64,000 nucleotides of DNA. Origin: Coprovicinus avistercoris. GTDB taxonomy: Bacteria > Actinomycetota > Coriobacteriia > Coriobacteriales > Atopobiaceae. The stretch is taken from assembly GCA_018714895.1 (NCBI GenBank), contig DVMQ01000007.1, positions 51,191-115,190 on the forward strand, written 5' to 3'. The position numbers and the translations under genes are program-made. Each line of letters starts with the position of its first letter. Position 1 is the stretch's first letter. The notes beneath the pieces are model-generated. The model was not told the origin of the DNA. It made no database searches and saw only the letters and a list, made by a program, of their open reading frames with translations. Shown one piece after another: positions 18,644 through 27,414 of this stretch.

Positions 18644-18666
18644 GTGCCGTTCTCTTTGGTCGGCAC
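18644..18666 (+). promoter_or_regulatory. Hairpin in the rplS leader
   Basis: A 6-base stem (GTGCCG with CGGCAC) with an 11-base loop lies in the short leader between promoter and start of the L19 gene. L19 genes of several phyla have autoregulatory leaders; whether this small hairpin is one is inference. Confidence 0.35.
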
Positions 18667-18691
18667 CTCTAGTGTAGAGATGAGGAAACAA

Positions 18692-19033
18692 ATGGATTAC
18701 ATCCGCGCTATTGAGCGTCGCCAGATCCGTGAGGATATTCCGACGGTTCAGATTGGTGATCACGTAAAGGTTCACTATCGCATTAAGGAAGGCGATCGTG
18801 AGCGTATTCAGGTCTTCGAGGGCGATGTTATTCGTATGAGCGGTGCTGGTGCTCGTGAGACCTTTACCGTGCGTAAGCTTTCATTTGGTGTTGGCGTTGA
18901 GCGTACTTTCCCGCTGCATAGCCCCAAGATTGCTAAGCTTGACGTTGTCCGTCATGGTGACATCCGTCGTGCAAAGCTTTATTACCTGCGCGATCGTGTT
19001 GGCAAGGCAGCTCGTATTCGCGAGAAGCGCTAA
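18692..19033 (+). CDS. rplS: 50S ribosomal protein L19
   Basis: Large-subunit protein at the subunit interface, 113 residues. The N-terminus [16 protein letters not shown] and the later [21 protein letters not shown] and [10 protein letters not shown] match L19. The ATG at 18692 has GAGG six bases upstream and gives the family N-terminus; an ATG at 18680 is less well placed. It has its own promoter and terminator, so it is a single-gene unit apart from trmD, its partner in many genomes. Confidence 0.97.
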   Translation: MDYIRAIERRQIREDIPTVQIGDHVKVHYRIKEGDRERIQVFEGDVIRMSGAGARETFTVRKLSFGVGVERTFPLHSPKIAKLDVVRHGDIRRAKLYYLRDRVGKAARIREKR

Positions 19034-19057
19034 GCGAGATTTTCATTTGTTTGATTG

Positions 19058-19083
19058 GGGCTGTCCTTGGGCAGCCCTTTTTC
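19058..19083 (+). terminator. Rho-independent terminator after rplS
   Basis: A stem built from GGGCTGTCC (19058-19066) and GGGCAGCCC (19069-19077) is followed by TTTTTC. It may allow partial read-through into rnhB, which starts 26 bases later without an obvious promoter of its own. Confidence 0.85.
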
Positions 19084-19108
19084 TTAGAGTGTAGAGAGCG
19101 GAGTGAAT

Positions 19109-19879
19109 ATGTCAGAGCAAAAAGAATCTGCACAGGCAAGAATACAAGCACTCCGCTCCGCTTCATTCGAACAGCTGTCAGATTTGTGTGAGCGCTACAA
19201 AGATGATGAACGAAAGCAAGTGCAAAAGGCTTTGAGTACAGCTCGTAGGCGCTATGACCGAGAGGTGCATGAGCGGAAACGCGTACTGGCTATGTATGAC
19301 CTCATGCATAAGATTGGTGGTTCAGGCATTATTGTGGGAGTAGATGAAGTGGGTCGTGGAGCAGTTGCCGGTCCTCTCACAGTTGCAGCTGTTGCCTTGC
19401 CTAATGAACCCATTATTTGGGGTCTAAATGATTCAAAAAAGCTTTCGCCTCAACGTCGGGAAGAACTGGCAGTACAAATTGCAGATTGTGCCATAGCAAT
19501 AGGTATTGCACATATAGAGAACACCTCAATTGACGCTGCAGGAATGGCCGTATCACTACGAATGGCCATGAAACAGGCTGTTGAAGAGACTCATAGTGTT
19601 CCCGACGCCGTTCTTGTTGACGGTAATCCGATGCATATTCATCCACGAGAACATGCTTTGGTCAAAGGAGATGCTCGCGTTGCCTGTATAGCCGCCGCTT
19701 CAATTGTGGCTAAAGTCACACGCGATGCTTTGATGGTGGCGTTTGATGCCCAATATCCTGGTTATCATTTCGCAGAGTCAAAAGGGTATGCATCACCGGA
19801 TCATATTGCAGCTATACAAAAGTTAGGCCTTACTCCTCTGCATCGGCGTAGCTTCTGTCAAAACTTTTTGAACAACTAA
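19109..19879 (+). CDS. rnhB: Ribonuclease HII
   Basis: Removes RNA from RNA-DNA hybrids and single ribonucleotides from DNA. The 256-residue protein carries the catalytic motif VGVDEVGRGAVAGPLTVAAV (a variant of DExGRGxxAGP) near residue 78, LNDSKKLSPQRREELA, and the third acidic site in VLVDGNPM. Near the end VTRDALMVAFDAQYPGYHF is also typical. The first ~75 residues form a helical extension seen in many Gram-positive enzymes. The ATG at 19109 follows GCGGAG; a GTG at 19103 is an alternative. yraN and comM follow, a common order. Confidence 0.94.
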   Translation: MSEQKESAQARIQALRSASFEQLSDLCERYKDDERKQVQKALSTARRRYDREVHERKRVLAMYDLMHKIGGSGIIVGVDEVGRGAVAGPLTVAAVALPNEPIIWGLNDSKKLSPQRREELAVQIADCAIAIGIAHIENTSIDAAGMAVSLRMAMKQAVEETHSVPDAVLVDGNPMHIHPREHALVKGDARVACIAAASIVAKVTRDALMVAFDAQYPGYHFAESKGYASPDHIAAIQKLGLTPLHRRSFCQNFLNN

Positions 19880-20057
19880 CAGGTAGCGAACAGCTACTTA
19901 TATGTTGATGCTTCAATTGGGCAGATAAGCAGGATACATCCTGTTTTGCATGGGTCTTTGCTATAAGACCTGTTCGAAACCAGATTGTTTGCGTCAAGAA
20001 GTCTGTAAGGAGTGTCTGAAATCCTTTCTCTACTCAATCGTTGAGAAGGGAGTTCAG

Positions 20058-20666
20058 ATGCCTCAGACCTTTGAAAGACAACACGTATCTCAGAAGATCT
20101 CCACGAAACAGCTTTCGAAAAGATCTCAAGGTAAGCTACTCAGTGAATATAGCGCCCGAGAAATCGGCCTAGAAGGGGAGGATATTGCTGCTGCGTTTCT
20201 CGAGCGGAGGGGCTATACAATCCTTGATAGAAATTGGGTTTCCAATGCTGGAGAAGCGGATATCGTTACACTCGCGCCGCATGAATTTCCAGAAGAACAT
20301 GTGACTTCGGACGACTTTTCTGAATTAAAGCGCTCAGAATGCATTTCGGTTGTATCTGGAAAACCGGATACTTCAAAAAAGTGTACAAACCTCGAACAAG
20401 ACTCCACCGACGTTGTCCAATCTTTAAATGAAGTGGTTTTGGTGGAGGTAAAAACACGTTTAGCACTCCATGATTCTGAAAACACCATGCCTGAAATTGC
20501 TGTTGGAAAACGAAAACAGCAACGTTACCGCTAGATTGCTCTTATGTATTTGGCTTTGCACTCCGAATATGATGCAGTGCGTTTTGATGTTATAGCCATC
20601 AATATCGTTGGTGAATCATTAGCTCGGCTTCGTCATCTTATAGGAGCATACTCGTGGGAGGATTAG
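20058..20666 (+). pseudogene. yraN: YraN (UPF0102) gene with an in-frame amber codon
   Basis: YraN proteins have a restriction-endonuclease-like fold and unknown physiological role. From the ATG at 20058 (GAAGGGAG upstream) the frame encodes LEGEDIAAAFLERRGYTILD, NAGEADIVTL and VLVEVKTRLALHD, the core of the family. After RYR a TAG at 20532-20534 ends translation at 158 residues. The same frame then continues with IALMYLALHSEYDAVRFDVI and ends at the TAG at 20664-20666, just where the family C-terminus is expected. So this is one gene with a single nonsense codon. About 45 residues between NAGEADIVTL and VLVEVKTR are an unusual Ser/Glu-rich insertion. A sequencing error or strain polymorphism is possible. 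Confidence 0.82.
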
Positions 20667-22156
20667 CATCTGAGGCTTTTGCTCCCATACAATCAGCTGT
20701 CATTAGGGGCGCAGAAGCAATTCCCATTTCAGTTGAAGTGAATATTTCTAGAGGAATACCTGGTCTCACCATTGTAGGTATGCCTGATGCTGCTGTATTG
20801 GAAGCTCGTTCTCGCATTCGATGTGCTATTCGTTCAAGTGGTTTTACCATGCCTCGGGTTCATATCACGGTAAATCTTGCGCCTAGTGATATTCGCAAAA
20901 CAGGCACTGGACTTGATCTCCCTATTGCCGCAGCACTCCTTCAAGCAACAGGGCAAATATCGTCAGATGCTCTTGCAGGAAGACTCTTAGTTGGGGAACT
21001 TGCACTTGATGGTTTGGTGAGACCGGTGCGCGGTATGGTTGCTTATGCGCTTCTGGCAAAAGAAAAACAACTCGTTCTCTGCAGCGCTAGTGGGACTGAT
21101 ACTTCACTTATAGACATTCCGTTTGAGCATGTAAGACAACTGTCAGATTTACGTCTACCTTCCAGTGAACGATCTCTTACACGCCACGTAGTTACATCCC
21201 TTCAAACTGATCATCCAAATAGTCATTCGCTTGATTACTCAGAAGTGAAAGGTCAGGAGCTCGCGAAGGAGGCTTTGGTAATTGCGGCTACAGGTTCACT
21301 CGGAATAATTATGGTCGGTCCTCCAGGGGCTGGTAAGACAATGTTGGCACAACGTCTTCCAACCATTCTTCCTAGACTGGATAAAGATGCAATGCTCGAA
21401 GCCATGCGAGTTCATTCTGTGGCAAATTTATCCTTAGAAGATCTTGCTGCAGGTATCCCTCCTTTCAGAGCTCCCCACCACTCAATATCTGTTTCTGGAC
21501 TTGTTGGTGGGGGACGGCCGGTAATGCCAGGGGAGATTTCCCTTGCTCATATGGGTGTACTGTTTTTAGATGAGCTCGCAGAGTTTCCATCCAATGCGCT
21601 TCAAGCATTACGACAACCTCTTGAAGAGGGCTTAATTCGTCTTGTTCGTGTGGATGGTACGTATGTATTTCCTTCTCGTTTTATGCTTGTGGCAGCAACA
21701 AACCCTTGCCCTTGTGGCCATTATGGTGATCCGACTCATGAGTGTTCATGCACACCAACTGCAATAACTCGTTATATGGCCAAGCTTAAGGGTCCTCTTT
21801 TGGACAGAATTGATATGAGGCTTAGTGTGATGCAACCATCAAGCGATGAGTTGGTAGCACAAACAACCACCCTTTCCTCAAATGAGATGGCTCAACGAGT
21901 GCTGGCTGGAAGAAGTTTTGCATGTTGGCGACGCGAGAAAGAATGCAGTACGTGCAACACCCTCACGTATAAATGGCTGGATGAACGAGCGAGAAAATAT
22001 CTTATTCATGCTGCTCAACAACTTGGGTTTGGTGGACGAGGTATGACGCGACTTGTTCACATAGCAAGGACAATTGCCGACTTAGCAGAACGTGAATACA
22101 TTCAGGAAGACGATATTTCGCTTGCTCTGGCATATCGTATGGAGATAAATGCGTAG
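20654..22156 (+). CDS. comM: YifB/ComM-family Mg-chelatase-like AAA+ ATPase
   Basis: AAA+ helicase-like ATPase of 500 residues. In competent bacteria ComM helps branch migration of incoming DNA during homologous recombination (family knowledge). The N-terminal ChlI-like domain shows NISRGIPGLTIVGMPDAAVLE and NLAPSDIRKTGTGLDLPIA; Walker A is VGPPGAGKTMLAQRLPTIL near residue 222; MGVLFLDELAEFP is Walker B and a Cys cluster follows (ATNPCPCGHYGD, HECSC). The GTG start lies inside the 3' end of yraN (13-base overlap). dprA comes next, so two DNA-uptake genes are adjacent. Confidence 0.93.
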   Translation: MGGLASEAFAPIQSAVIRGAEAIPISVEVNISRGIPGLTIVGMPDAAVLEARSRIRCAIRSSGFTMPRVHITVNLAPSDIRKTGTGLDLPIAAALLQATGQISSDALAGRLLVGELALDGLVRPVRGMVAYALLAKEKQLVLCSASGTDTSLIDIPFEHVRQLSDLRLPSSERSLTRHVVTSLQTDHPNSHSLDYSEVKGQELAKEALVIAATGSLGIIMVGPPGAGKTMLAQRLPTILPRLDKDAMLEAMRVHSVANLSLEDLAAGIPPFRAPHHSISVSGLVGGGRPVMPGEISLAHMGVLFLDELAEFPSNALQALRQPLEEGLIRLVRVDGTYVFPSRFMLVAATNPCPCGHYGDPTHECSCTPTAITRYMAKLKGPLLDRIDMRLSVMQPSSDELVAQTTTLSSNEMAQRVLAGRSFACWRREKECSTCNTLTYKWLDERARKYLIHAAQQLGFGGRGMTRLVHIARTIADLAEREYIQEDDISLALAYRMEINA

Positions 22157-22164
22157 GAGACAGC

Positions 22165-23088
22165 ATGACGTCAAATAATTCTTTCGAGCTGCATCAAGGT
22201 GATGAGGCTTGGCCGGATGCCTTAGATGGGCTTGGAGATGTTTCCAAACTATATGGTGTAGGGGACCTAAGGATTCTCACGCAGCCTTCTCTTGCTGTCA
22301 TTGGAGCACGTAGAGCGACGCCTTATGGGTTGAGTGTGTCTGAGATGTTGGGAAGGGTGGCAGCAGAGTGTGGCATCCCTCTTTTATCAGGTGGTGCTAT
22401 GGGGTGTGACTGTGCCGCACTCACTTCTGCGCTGAGTGCAGGCGGGCAAATTATCATTGTCTCAGGATGTGGGGCCGATATGATCTACCCCTACTCGTCC
22501 GAAGCTATTTTTCGTAAAGCTACATCTGGGGCCGGTGTCGTTGTATCTCTTGAACACTGGGGTGCTCCACCAAGAAGATATGCCTTTCCAAAACGTAATC
22601 GAGTAATTGCCGCGCTTTGCCAGGTGCTTGTGGTGGCTGAGGCCGGCATTCCTTCTGGCACCTTCAGTACTGCAAGTGCTGCAGCTGATCTTGGAAAAGA
22701 ACTTTATGCAATACCTGGTCCTATCTTTTCACCATCATCTCGAGGAACCAATCAGCTCATTGAGCAGGGTGCATCAATAATTTCAGATGAAATGGCTTTA
22801 GAAGTTAAACTTTCGCTCGATTTTGGTGTAACACGACTTGCTACCAGGGATGAATTGCCCGACCGAGGAAGAGTTCTTTCGGCTCTGGTTGCATGTCCTA
22901 CGCGTCCTGATGAGCTGGCAACACGTTTGGGTATAGATGTCCTCACGATTGTGAAGACTCTCTCTGATTATGAAATGCACGACCTTGTAAAGCGTCTTCC
23001 TGATGGAAGATATTCACCTACAAATAAGGTATATCTTCCGGAGCACATCCAAAAGGCTTCGATGGTAAGAAGGGAATCAGATGGCTGA
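22165..23088 (+). CDS. dprA: DNA-processing protein DprA
   Basis: Loads RecA on incoming single-stranded DNA in transformation. The 307-residue protein has the Rossmann-like core: LAVIGARRATPYGLSVSEML, LLSGGAMGCDCAALTSAL (a variant of the SGxAxGIDxxAH loop), YPFPKRNR-like AFPKRNRVIAALCQVLVV and SGTFSTASAAADLGKELYAI. The C-terminal winged-helix part (ALVACPTRPDELATRLGID) is present. The SAM-like N-terminal domain is short. The GGAGACAGC ribosome site precedes the ATG at 22165. It overlaps trmFO by eight bases. Confidence 0.92.
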   Translation: MTSNNSFELHQGDEAWPDALDGLGDVSKLYGVGDLRILTQPSLAVIGARRATPYGLSVSEMLGRVAAECGIPLLSGGAMGCDCAALTSALSAGGQIIIVSGCGADMIYPYSSEAIFRKATSGAGVVVSLEHWGAPPRRYAFPKRNRVIAALCQVLVVAEAGIPSGTFSTASAAADLGKELYAIPGPIFSPSSRGTNQLIEQGASIISDEMALEVKLSLDFGVTRLATRDELPDRGRVLSALVACPTRPDELATRLGIDVLTIVKTLSDYEMHDLVKRLPDGRYSPTNKVYLPEHIQKASMVRRESDG

Positions 23089-24463
23089 CTCAGAAGTACT
23101 ATCTGATCAAGAAGTAGTTGTCATAGGTGGAGGCCTTGCTGGGTGTGAATGTGCTCTTCAACTAGCAAAGCGTAATGTCTCTGTGCGGTTGATTGAACAA
23201 CGGCCTTTGGTGTCTTCTCCGGCTCATCACACGGATGGCTTAGCCGAGCTTGTTTGTTCCAACTCGCTCAAGTCACTTCGCTTTGATTCTGCTGCTGGTT
23301 TGCTCAAACGTGAACTTGTTCTTATGGGCTCTTCACTTATGGAGCTTGCGCTTTCTTCACGTGTACAAGCTGGCGGGGCTCTTGCGGTGGATCGAGAAGA
23401 GTTTTCCCAAAGGGTTACTGAAGCAATTGAGTGTAACCCACACATTACTCTTATAAGAGAAGAAGCAACCGAGATCCCACAGGGCCCTGCAGTTATAGCT
23501 GCTGGCCCTCTCTGTTCTGATACCTTATTTGAAGCAATTCTTGACGCAGTGGGTGGTCAGTATGGTTCGTTTTATGATGCTGCTGCACCCATTGTTGATG
23601 CCACAACCATCGATCGCAACATTGTTTTTGCTCAGTCTCGCTATGAACAAGAAGGCAGTGGCGATTATCTCAACTGTCCGATGAATCGTGAGCAATACGA
23701 AGCCTTTATTCACGAGCTTGTATCAGCAGATCGCGTTATTGCGCGTTCCTTTGAACAGACCGATCTCTTTTGTGCTTGTCAACCTGTAGAGGAGATAGCT
23801 CGCACAGGAATTGATTCATTGCGATTTGGCGCACTTAAGCCGGTTGGTCTTACCGATCCTGCAACTCAAAAACGTCCCTGGGCAGCCGTACAACTACGTG
23901 CTGAAACAAGCAGTGCTGCAGCTTATAACTTGGTCGGTTTTCAAACAAATCTTACGTGGCCCGAACAACGTCGTGTTTTTAGAATGATTCCAGGTCTTGA
24001 ACATGCAGAGTTTTTCCGATATGGCGTGATGCATCGTAATTCATTTATTGATTCTCCCAAGGTGTTAGATGCCACCTTTGCTATCCCTTGTACTACTACG
24101 CGGTTTGCAGGACAGATAACCGGGACAGAGGGCTATACAGAGGCTATTGCATCAGGACTGCTGGCTGCACTTAACACTTATGCTCAGCTTACTGGTGCGT
24201 CATATGTTGAGCTTCCCAAAACAGGTGCTTTTGGATCTCTTGTACAGTGGGCGACAAGTGAGGCGATAGATAACTATCAGCCCATGCACGTAAACTTTGG
24301 AATTTTCCCTCCACTTGAACATGCTCCTCGTCGCAAACGCGAACGCTATGCAGCGTATGCTACGCGAGCCCTTGAAGATCTCACCGCCTATATCGATTCT
24401 CGTGCAGATCTCTTTAGTAAGGGTGCTTGTGCCATAGATAATACGGTGTTTGAGCATGAATGA
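23081..24463 (+). CDS. trmFO: Folate/FAD-dependent tRNA uridine-54 methyltransferase TrmFO
   Basis: Forms ribothymidine at position 54 in the T loop of tRNAs with methylenetetrahydrofolate as carbon donor. The 460-residue flavoprotein starts with the FAD motif VVVIGGGLAGCECALQLAKR and shows LAELVCSNSLKS, LNCPMNREQYEAF, RFGALKPVGLTDP and FAGQITGTEGYTEAIASGLL. The gene order dprA-trmFO-xerC matches many Gram-positive genomes, though topA is missing between dprA and trmFO. The stop overlaps the next gene by eight bases. Confidence 0.96.
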   Translation: MADSEVLSDQEVVVIGGGLAGCECALQLAKRNVSVRLIEQRPLVSSPAHHTDGLAELVCSNSLKSLRFDSAAGLLKRELVLMGSSLMELALSSRVQAGGALAVDREEFSQRVTEAIECNPHITLIREEATEIPQGPAVIAAGPLCSDTLFEAILDAVGGQYGSFYDAAAPIVDATTIDRNIVFAQSRYEQEGSGDYLNCPMNREQYEAFIHELVSADRVIARSFEQTDLFCACQPVEEIARTGIDSLRFGALKPVGLTDPATQKRPWAAVQLRAETSSAAAYNLVGFQTNLTWPEQRRVFRMIPGLEHAEFFRYGVMHRNSFIDSPKVLDATFAIPCTTTRFAGQITGTEGYTEAIASGLLAALNTYAQLTGASYVELPKTGAFGSLVQWATSEAIDNYQPMHVNFGIFPPLEHAPRRKRERYAAYATRALEDLTAYIDSRADLFSKGACAIDNTVFEHE

Positions 24464-25394
24464 TGCTGCTTCGCGTGAGGCTGCACTCCAGGCCTATCAG
24501 ACGTTAGTTGCTGAATTTCTCTCTCAGCTTACTGGTGTTCGCAACTTATCAAGTCGCACCGTAAAAGCTTATGAGGGAGATCTTGAACAATTCGGCCTAT
24601 GGTGTAAGCGGGAGGGTATAAATCCACTCAGTGTTTCTCATCGCCAACTTCGAGGTTACCTCGCTGAGCTTACACGGGCACAGTATTCAGAGAGAACGGT
24701 TAACAGGCGGCTTTCGGTACTGCGTTCTTTCTTTGCGTGGCTTGTACGGGAAGGAAAATCTACAGAAGATGTAGCAGCTGCCATTTCGAGCCCAAAAATT
24801 TCTAAGAGTCTGCCTCATGTAATGAGTGACGGACAAGTTCGTAGGCTACTTGCTACGTGTGAGGGTTCTCAACCTAAAGATATTCGCGATAGAGCGATTC
24901 TTGAGCTTATGTATGCTTCTGGGGCGCGCATTTCAGAAGTATCCAATCTTGATGTGGGGGATATTGATTTTTCCTCCGGTCAAGTGCGGCTTTTTGGCAA
25001 GGGGTCCAAGGAACGTATCGTCCCGCTTTATCCTGCAGCTCTCTCAACTCTCTCTAAGTATCTTGAAAACGTTAGGCCTCTGTATGTTGCAAAGAGAAAA
25101 ACGCCGGGGGATCAAGGGTTTTTTCTTTCAACAAGAGGAAGACGAATGTCTGCTGCCGCCTTACGTACAGTTTTTGAGACGCGTGTGTCTGAAGCTGGGC
25201 TCGACCCTTCTCTTACGCCTCATGCCATGCGTCATACGTTTGCAACGGTTCTTTTGGATGGTGGGGCAGATCTGAGAAGTGTCCAAGAGTTGCTCGGTCA
25301 TGAAAATCTTGCAACGACACAGATATATACACACGTTTCGGTAGAACGACTCAAAGGGATAGCTCGTCAGGCACATCCAAGAGGTGAAGGATAA
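24456..25394 (+). CDS. XerC/XerD-type tyrosine recombinase
   Basis: Site-specific recombinase of 312 residues, likely involved in chromosome dimer resolution given its place beside trmFO. The core-binding domain is at residues ~10-100 and the catalytic domain follows. Visible active-site residues are Arg in YASGARISEVSNL, Lys in FGKGSKERIVPL, HAMRHTFAT, the LLGH box and the nucleophilic Tyr in TQIYTHVS. I prefer the ATG at 24456 over a TTG at 24450; both overlap trmFO. Whether this is XerC or XerD cannot be told from sequence alone because the second paralogue is not in the window. Confidence 0.9.
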   Translation: MNDAASREAALQAYQTLVAEFLSQLTGVRNLSSRTVKAYEGDLEQFGLWCKREGINPLSVSHRQLRGYLAELTRAQYSERTVNRRLSVLRSFFAWLVREGKSTEDVAAAISSPKISKSLPHVMSDGQVRRLLATCEGSQPKDIRDRAILELMYASGARISEVSNLDVGDIDFSSGQVRLFGKGSKERIVPLYPAALSTLSKYLENVRPLYVAKRKTPGDQGFFLSTRGRRMSAAALRTVFETRVSEAGLDPSLTPHAMRHTFATVLLDGGADLRSVQELLGHENLATTQIYTHVSVERLKGIARQAHPRGEG

Positions 25395-25422
25395 GTAAAT
25401 CCTAGGAAGTTAGAGAAAAAGC

Positions 25423-25431
25423 TGCTATACT
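25423..25431 (+). promoter_or_regulatory. Extended -10 promoter element for rpsB
   Basis: TGCTATACT matches an extended -10 box; I see no good -35 hexamer. A start a few bases downstream gives a leader of roughly 135 bases with internal structure before rpsB. Confidence 0.5.
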
Positions 25432-25481
25432 TCCACAAGTTGTGTGTCTGCACAGCATATTAATTCACACGCGTGGCGACT

Positions 25482-25531
25482 TATCCGCCATGGTGCTTAT
25501 CGTGAGAAGCCACACGATAAGTGGTCGGATA
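25482..25531 (+). promoter_or_regulatory. Structured leader RNA upstream of rpsB
   Basis: A perfect 9-base stem, CTTATCGTG (25496-25504) with CACGATAAG (25513-25521), encloses an 8-base loop. An outer imperfect stem pairs TATCCG-CCA (25482-25490) with TGG-T-CGGATA (25522-25531). This nested hairpin ends about 40 bases before the rpsB start. S2 leaders in other bacteria are autoregulatory, so control by free S2 is plausible but unproven here. Confidence 0.55.
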
Positions 25532-25572
25532 GGGTAGACCTGCGCGGAGGCCAACCAACTGGAGGTTTAAAC

Positions 25573-26322
25573 ATGGCTGTTAAGATTAACATTCGTACGC
25601 TGCTTGAAGCTGGCTGCCATTATGGTCACCAGACCCGTCGTTGGAACCCCAAGATGAAGCCTTACATCTTCGGTGAGCGCAACGACATCTACATTCTCGA
25701 CCTCAAGCAGACCATTGTTGATGCCGACAAGGCTTATTCTTTCCTTAAGAGCGTTACTGCAAAGGGTGGCAATGTTCTTTTCGTTGGCACCAAGAAGCAG
25801 GCGCAGGAGCCGATCGCTACTCAGGCTGAGCGTTGCGGCATGCCTTATATCAACCAGCGTTGGCTCGGCGGCATGCTCACCAACTTCGTAACCATTCGCT
25901 CCCGTATTGATCGCATGGAGGAGCTCGAGGCTATGGTCGAGGATGGCCGTATGGCTGCTCTCCCCAAGAAGGAGCAGGCTGTTCTCGGTAAGGAGCTCGA
26001 GAAGCTTCAGCGCAACCTCGGTGGCGTTCGTGATATGAAGGCCATTCCTCAGGCTATCTTTGTGGTTGATACCAAGCGTGAGGAGCTTGCTGTTCGCGAG
26101 GCAAATCGTCTCCACATCCCGGTTGTTGGTCTTCTGGATACCAACTCTGATCCTGATGTCATCGATTACGGCATTCCTGCCAACGACGATGCTATCCGTT
26201 CCGTTTCTTTGATGTGCGAGCTTGTTGCCGACGCTTGCCTTGCTGGCTCTGGTAAGGAGCAGATCTCTGAGGCAGAGATGGCTGGTACTGACGAGGCTGC
26301 CGAAGCTCCCGCAGCAGAGTAA
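25573..26322 (+). CDS. rpsB: 30S ribosomal protein S2
   Basis: Small-subunit protein of 249 residues. MAVKINIRTLLEAGCHYGHQ, TRRWNPKMKPYIFGERNDIY, FVGTKKQAQEPI and NQRWLGGMLTNFVTIRSRI are S2 signatures, and the C-terminal tail is rich in Ala and Glu. The ATG at 25573 follows GGAGG at 25561-25565; an in-frame ATG at 25444 would translate through the structured leader. tsf follows after 43 bases, the universal order. Confidence 0.97.
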   Translation: MAVKINIRTLLEAGCHYGHQTRRWNPKMKPYIFGERNDIYILDLKQTIVDADKAYSFLKSVTAKGGNVLFVGTKKQAQEPIATQAERCGMPYINQRWLGGMLTNFVTIRSRIDRMEELEAMVEDGRMAALPKKEQAVLGKELEKLQRNLGGVRDMKAIPQAIFVVDTKREELAVREANRLHIPVVGLLDTNSDPDVIDYGIPANDDAIRSVSLMCELVADACLAGSGKEQISEAEMAGTDEAAEAPAAE

Positions 26323-26365
26323 TTATTTCTTACGCTTTGATATTTAGCTTTTGAGGAGGCATACC

Positions 26366-27241
26366 ATGGCCCAGATTACTGCAGCTCTTGTTAAGCAGCT
26401 TCGTGAGATGACCGACTCTCCTATGATGGAGTGCAAGAAGGCTCTTGTTGAGGCCGAGGGTGATCTTGAGAAGGCCGTAGACGTTCTTCGCAAGATGGGT
26501 GTTGCAAAGGCCGTTAAGCGTGCTGGTCGCGATACCAACGAGGGCACCATTGCTGCTTATATTTCTGAAGATGGTCGTACGGGTGCTCTGCTTGAGCTTA
26601 CCTGCGAGACTGACTTTGTCGGTACCAATCCTAAGTTCTGCGGTTTTGCTGCTGACCTTGCTAAGGTTGTTGCCGAGAATGATCCTGCCGACGTTGACGC
26701 TCTGAAGGCTTGCGCGATGGGCGAGTCCACGGTTGATGCCGAGCTTACCGAGATGATTCACGTTATCGGTGAGAACATGAAGGTCAACCGCTTTAAGCGT
26801 GTTGCCGTTGAGTCCGGTGCTCTTTCGAGCTACGTACACCTTGGTGGAAAGCTTGCTGACATTGTCACCTTTGGTTTTACCAAGCCAGAGACTGCTTCTA
26901 ACGAGGAGTTCAAGACCTTTGCTCACGATGTTGCTATGCAGGTCGCTGCTGCTGCTCCTGTTGCTGCTCGTCGTGAAGATGTCCCCGCAGATGTCGTTGA
27001 GCATGAGAAGTCCATTTATATGGCTCAGGCAGCCGATTCCGGTAAGCCCGAGGCAATCCAGGAGCGCATTGCCACTGGTAAGCTCGAGAAGTTCTATAAG
27101 GACAACGTCCTTACTGAGCAGGAGTTCATCAAAGATGGTTCTGTAACTGTCAATGAGCTTGCTGCTAAGGTTTCCAAGGCTTGTGACGATACCATTGAGG
27201 TTCTCGCTTTTGATCGCTTCGCTTTTGGCGAGCAGGAGTAA
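26366..27241 (+). CDS. tsf: Translation elongation factor Ts
   Basis: Exchanges GDP for GTP on EF-Tu. The 291-residue protein shows the N-terminal UBA-like domain AALVKQLREMTDSPMMECKK and ALVEAEGDLEKAVDVLRKMG, and the core motif ELTCETDFVGTNPKF. AGGAGGC precedes the ATG at 26366. Codon choice is strongly biased, as expected for a highly expressed gene. A terminator closes the rpsB-tsf unit. Confidence 0.97.
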   Translation: MAQITAALVKQLREMTDSPMMECKKALVEAEGDLEKAVDVLRKMGVAKAVKRAGRDTNEGTIAAYISEDGRTGALLELTCETDFVGTNPKFCGFAADLAKVVAENDPADVDALKACAMGESTVDAELTEMIHVIGENMKVNRFKRVAVESGALSSYVHLGGKLADIVTFGFTKPETASNEEFKTFAHDVAMQVAAAAPVAARREDVPADVVEHEKSIYMAQAADSGKPEAIQERIATGKLEKFYKDNVLTEQEFIKDGSVTVNELAAKVSKACDDTIEVLAFDRFAFGEQE

Positions 27242-27262
27242 AGAGAGTTTTGGTTCTTAAGA

Positions 27263-27290
27263 GGGGCCGGTGCTTAGCGCCGGCCCCTTT
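27263..27290 (+). terminator. Rho-independent terminator after tsf
   Basis: An 11-base GC-rich stem (27263-27273 with 27277-27287, one T-G pair) with loop TTA and a short TTT tail. The weak T-run may let some transcripts continue into pyrH. Confidence 0.75.
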
Positions 27291-27347
27291 CGTGTGCCTA
27301 CAGCAACTGCTCACCTATCAGCTTGCTGAGTAAGCTTACGGCTTTGC

Positions 27348-27353
27348 TAGAAT
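27348..27353 (+). promoter_or_regulatory. Possible -10 element for the pyrH operon
   Basis: TAGAAT preceded by TGC (extended -10 form) lies about 60 bases before the pyrH start. A TTGCTG sequence 19 bases further upstream is a poor -35 candidate. Confidence 0.4.
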
Positions 27354-27414
27354 CGTTTGGACGTCGCGACGGACTTCGTCGTTTCGTCTTACTACGATAC
27401 GAGGAGGTTCAAGC

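Noticed and set aside
19930..19947. Terminator after rnhB
   Set aside because: Only a five-base stem with four T residues; too weak to call.
19950..20057. Earlier start for yraN giving a Cys-rich N-terminus
   Set aside because: No ribosome site precedes it and the added residues are unlike YraN; the ATG at 20058 has a good site.
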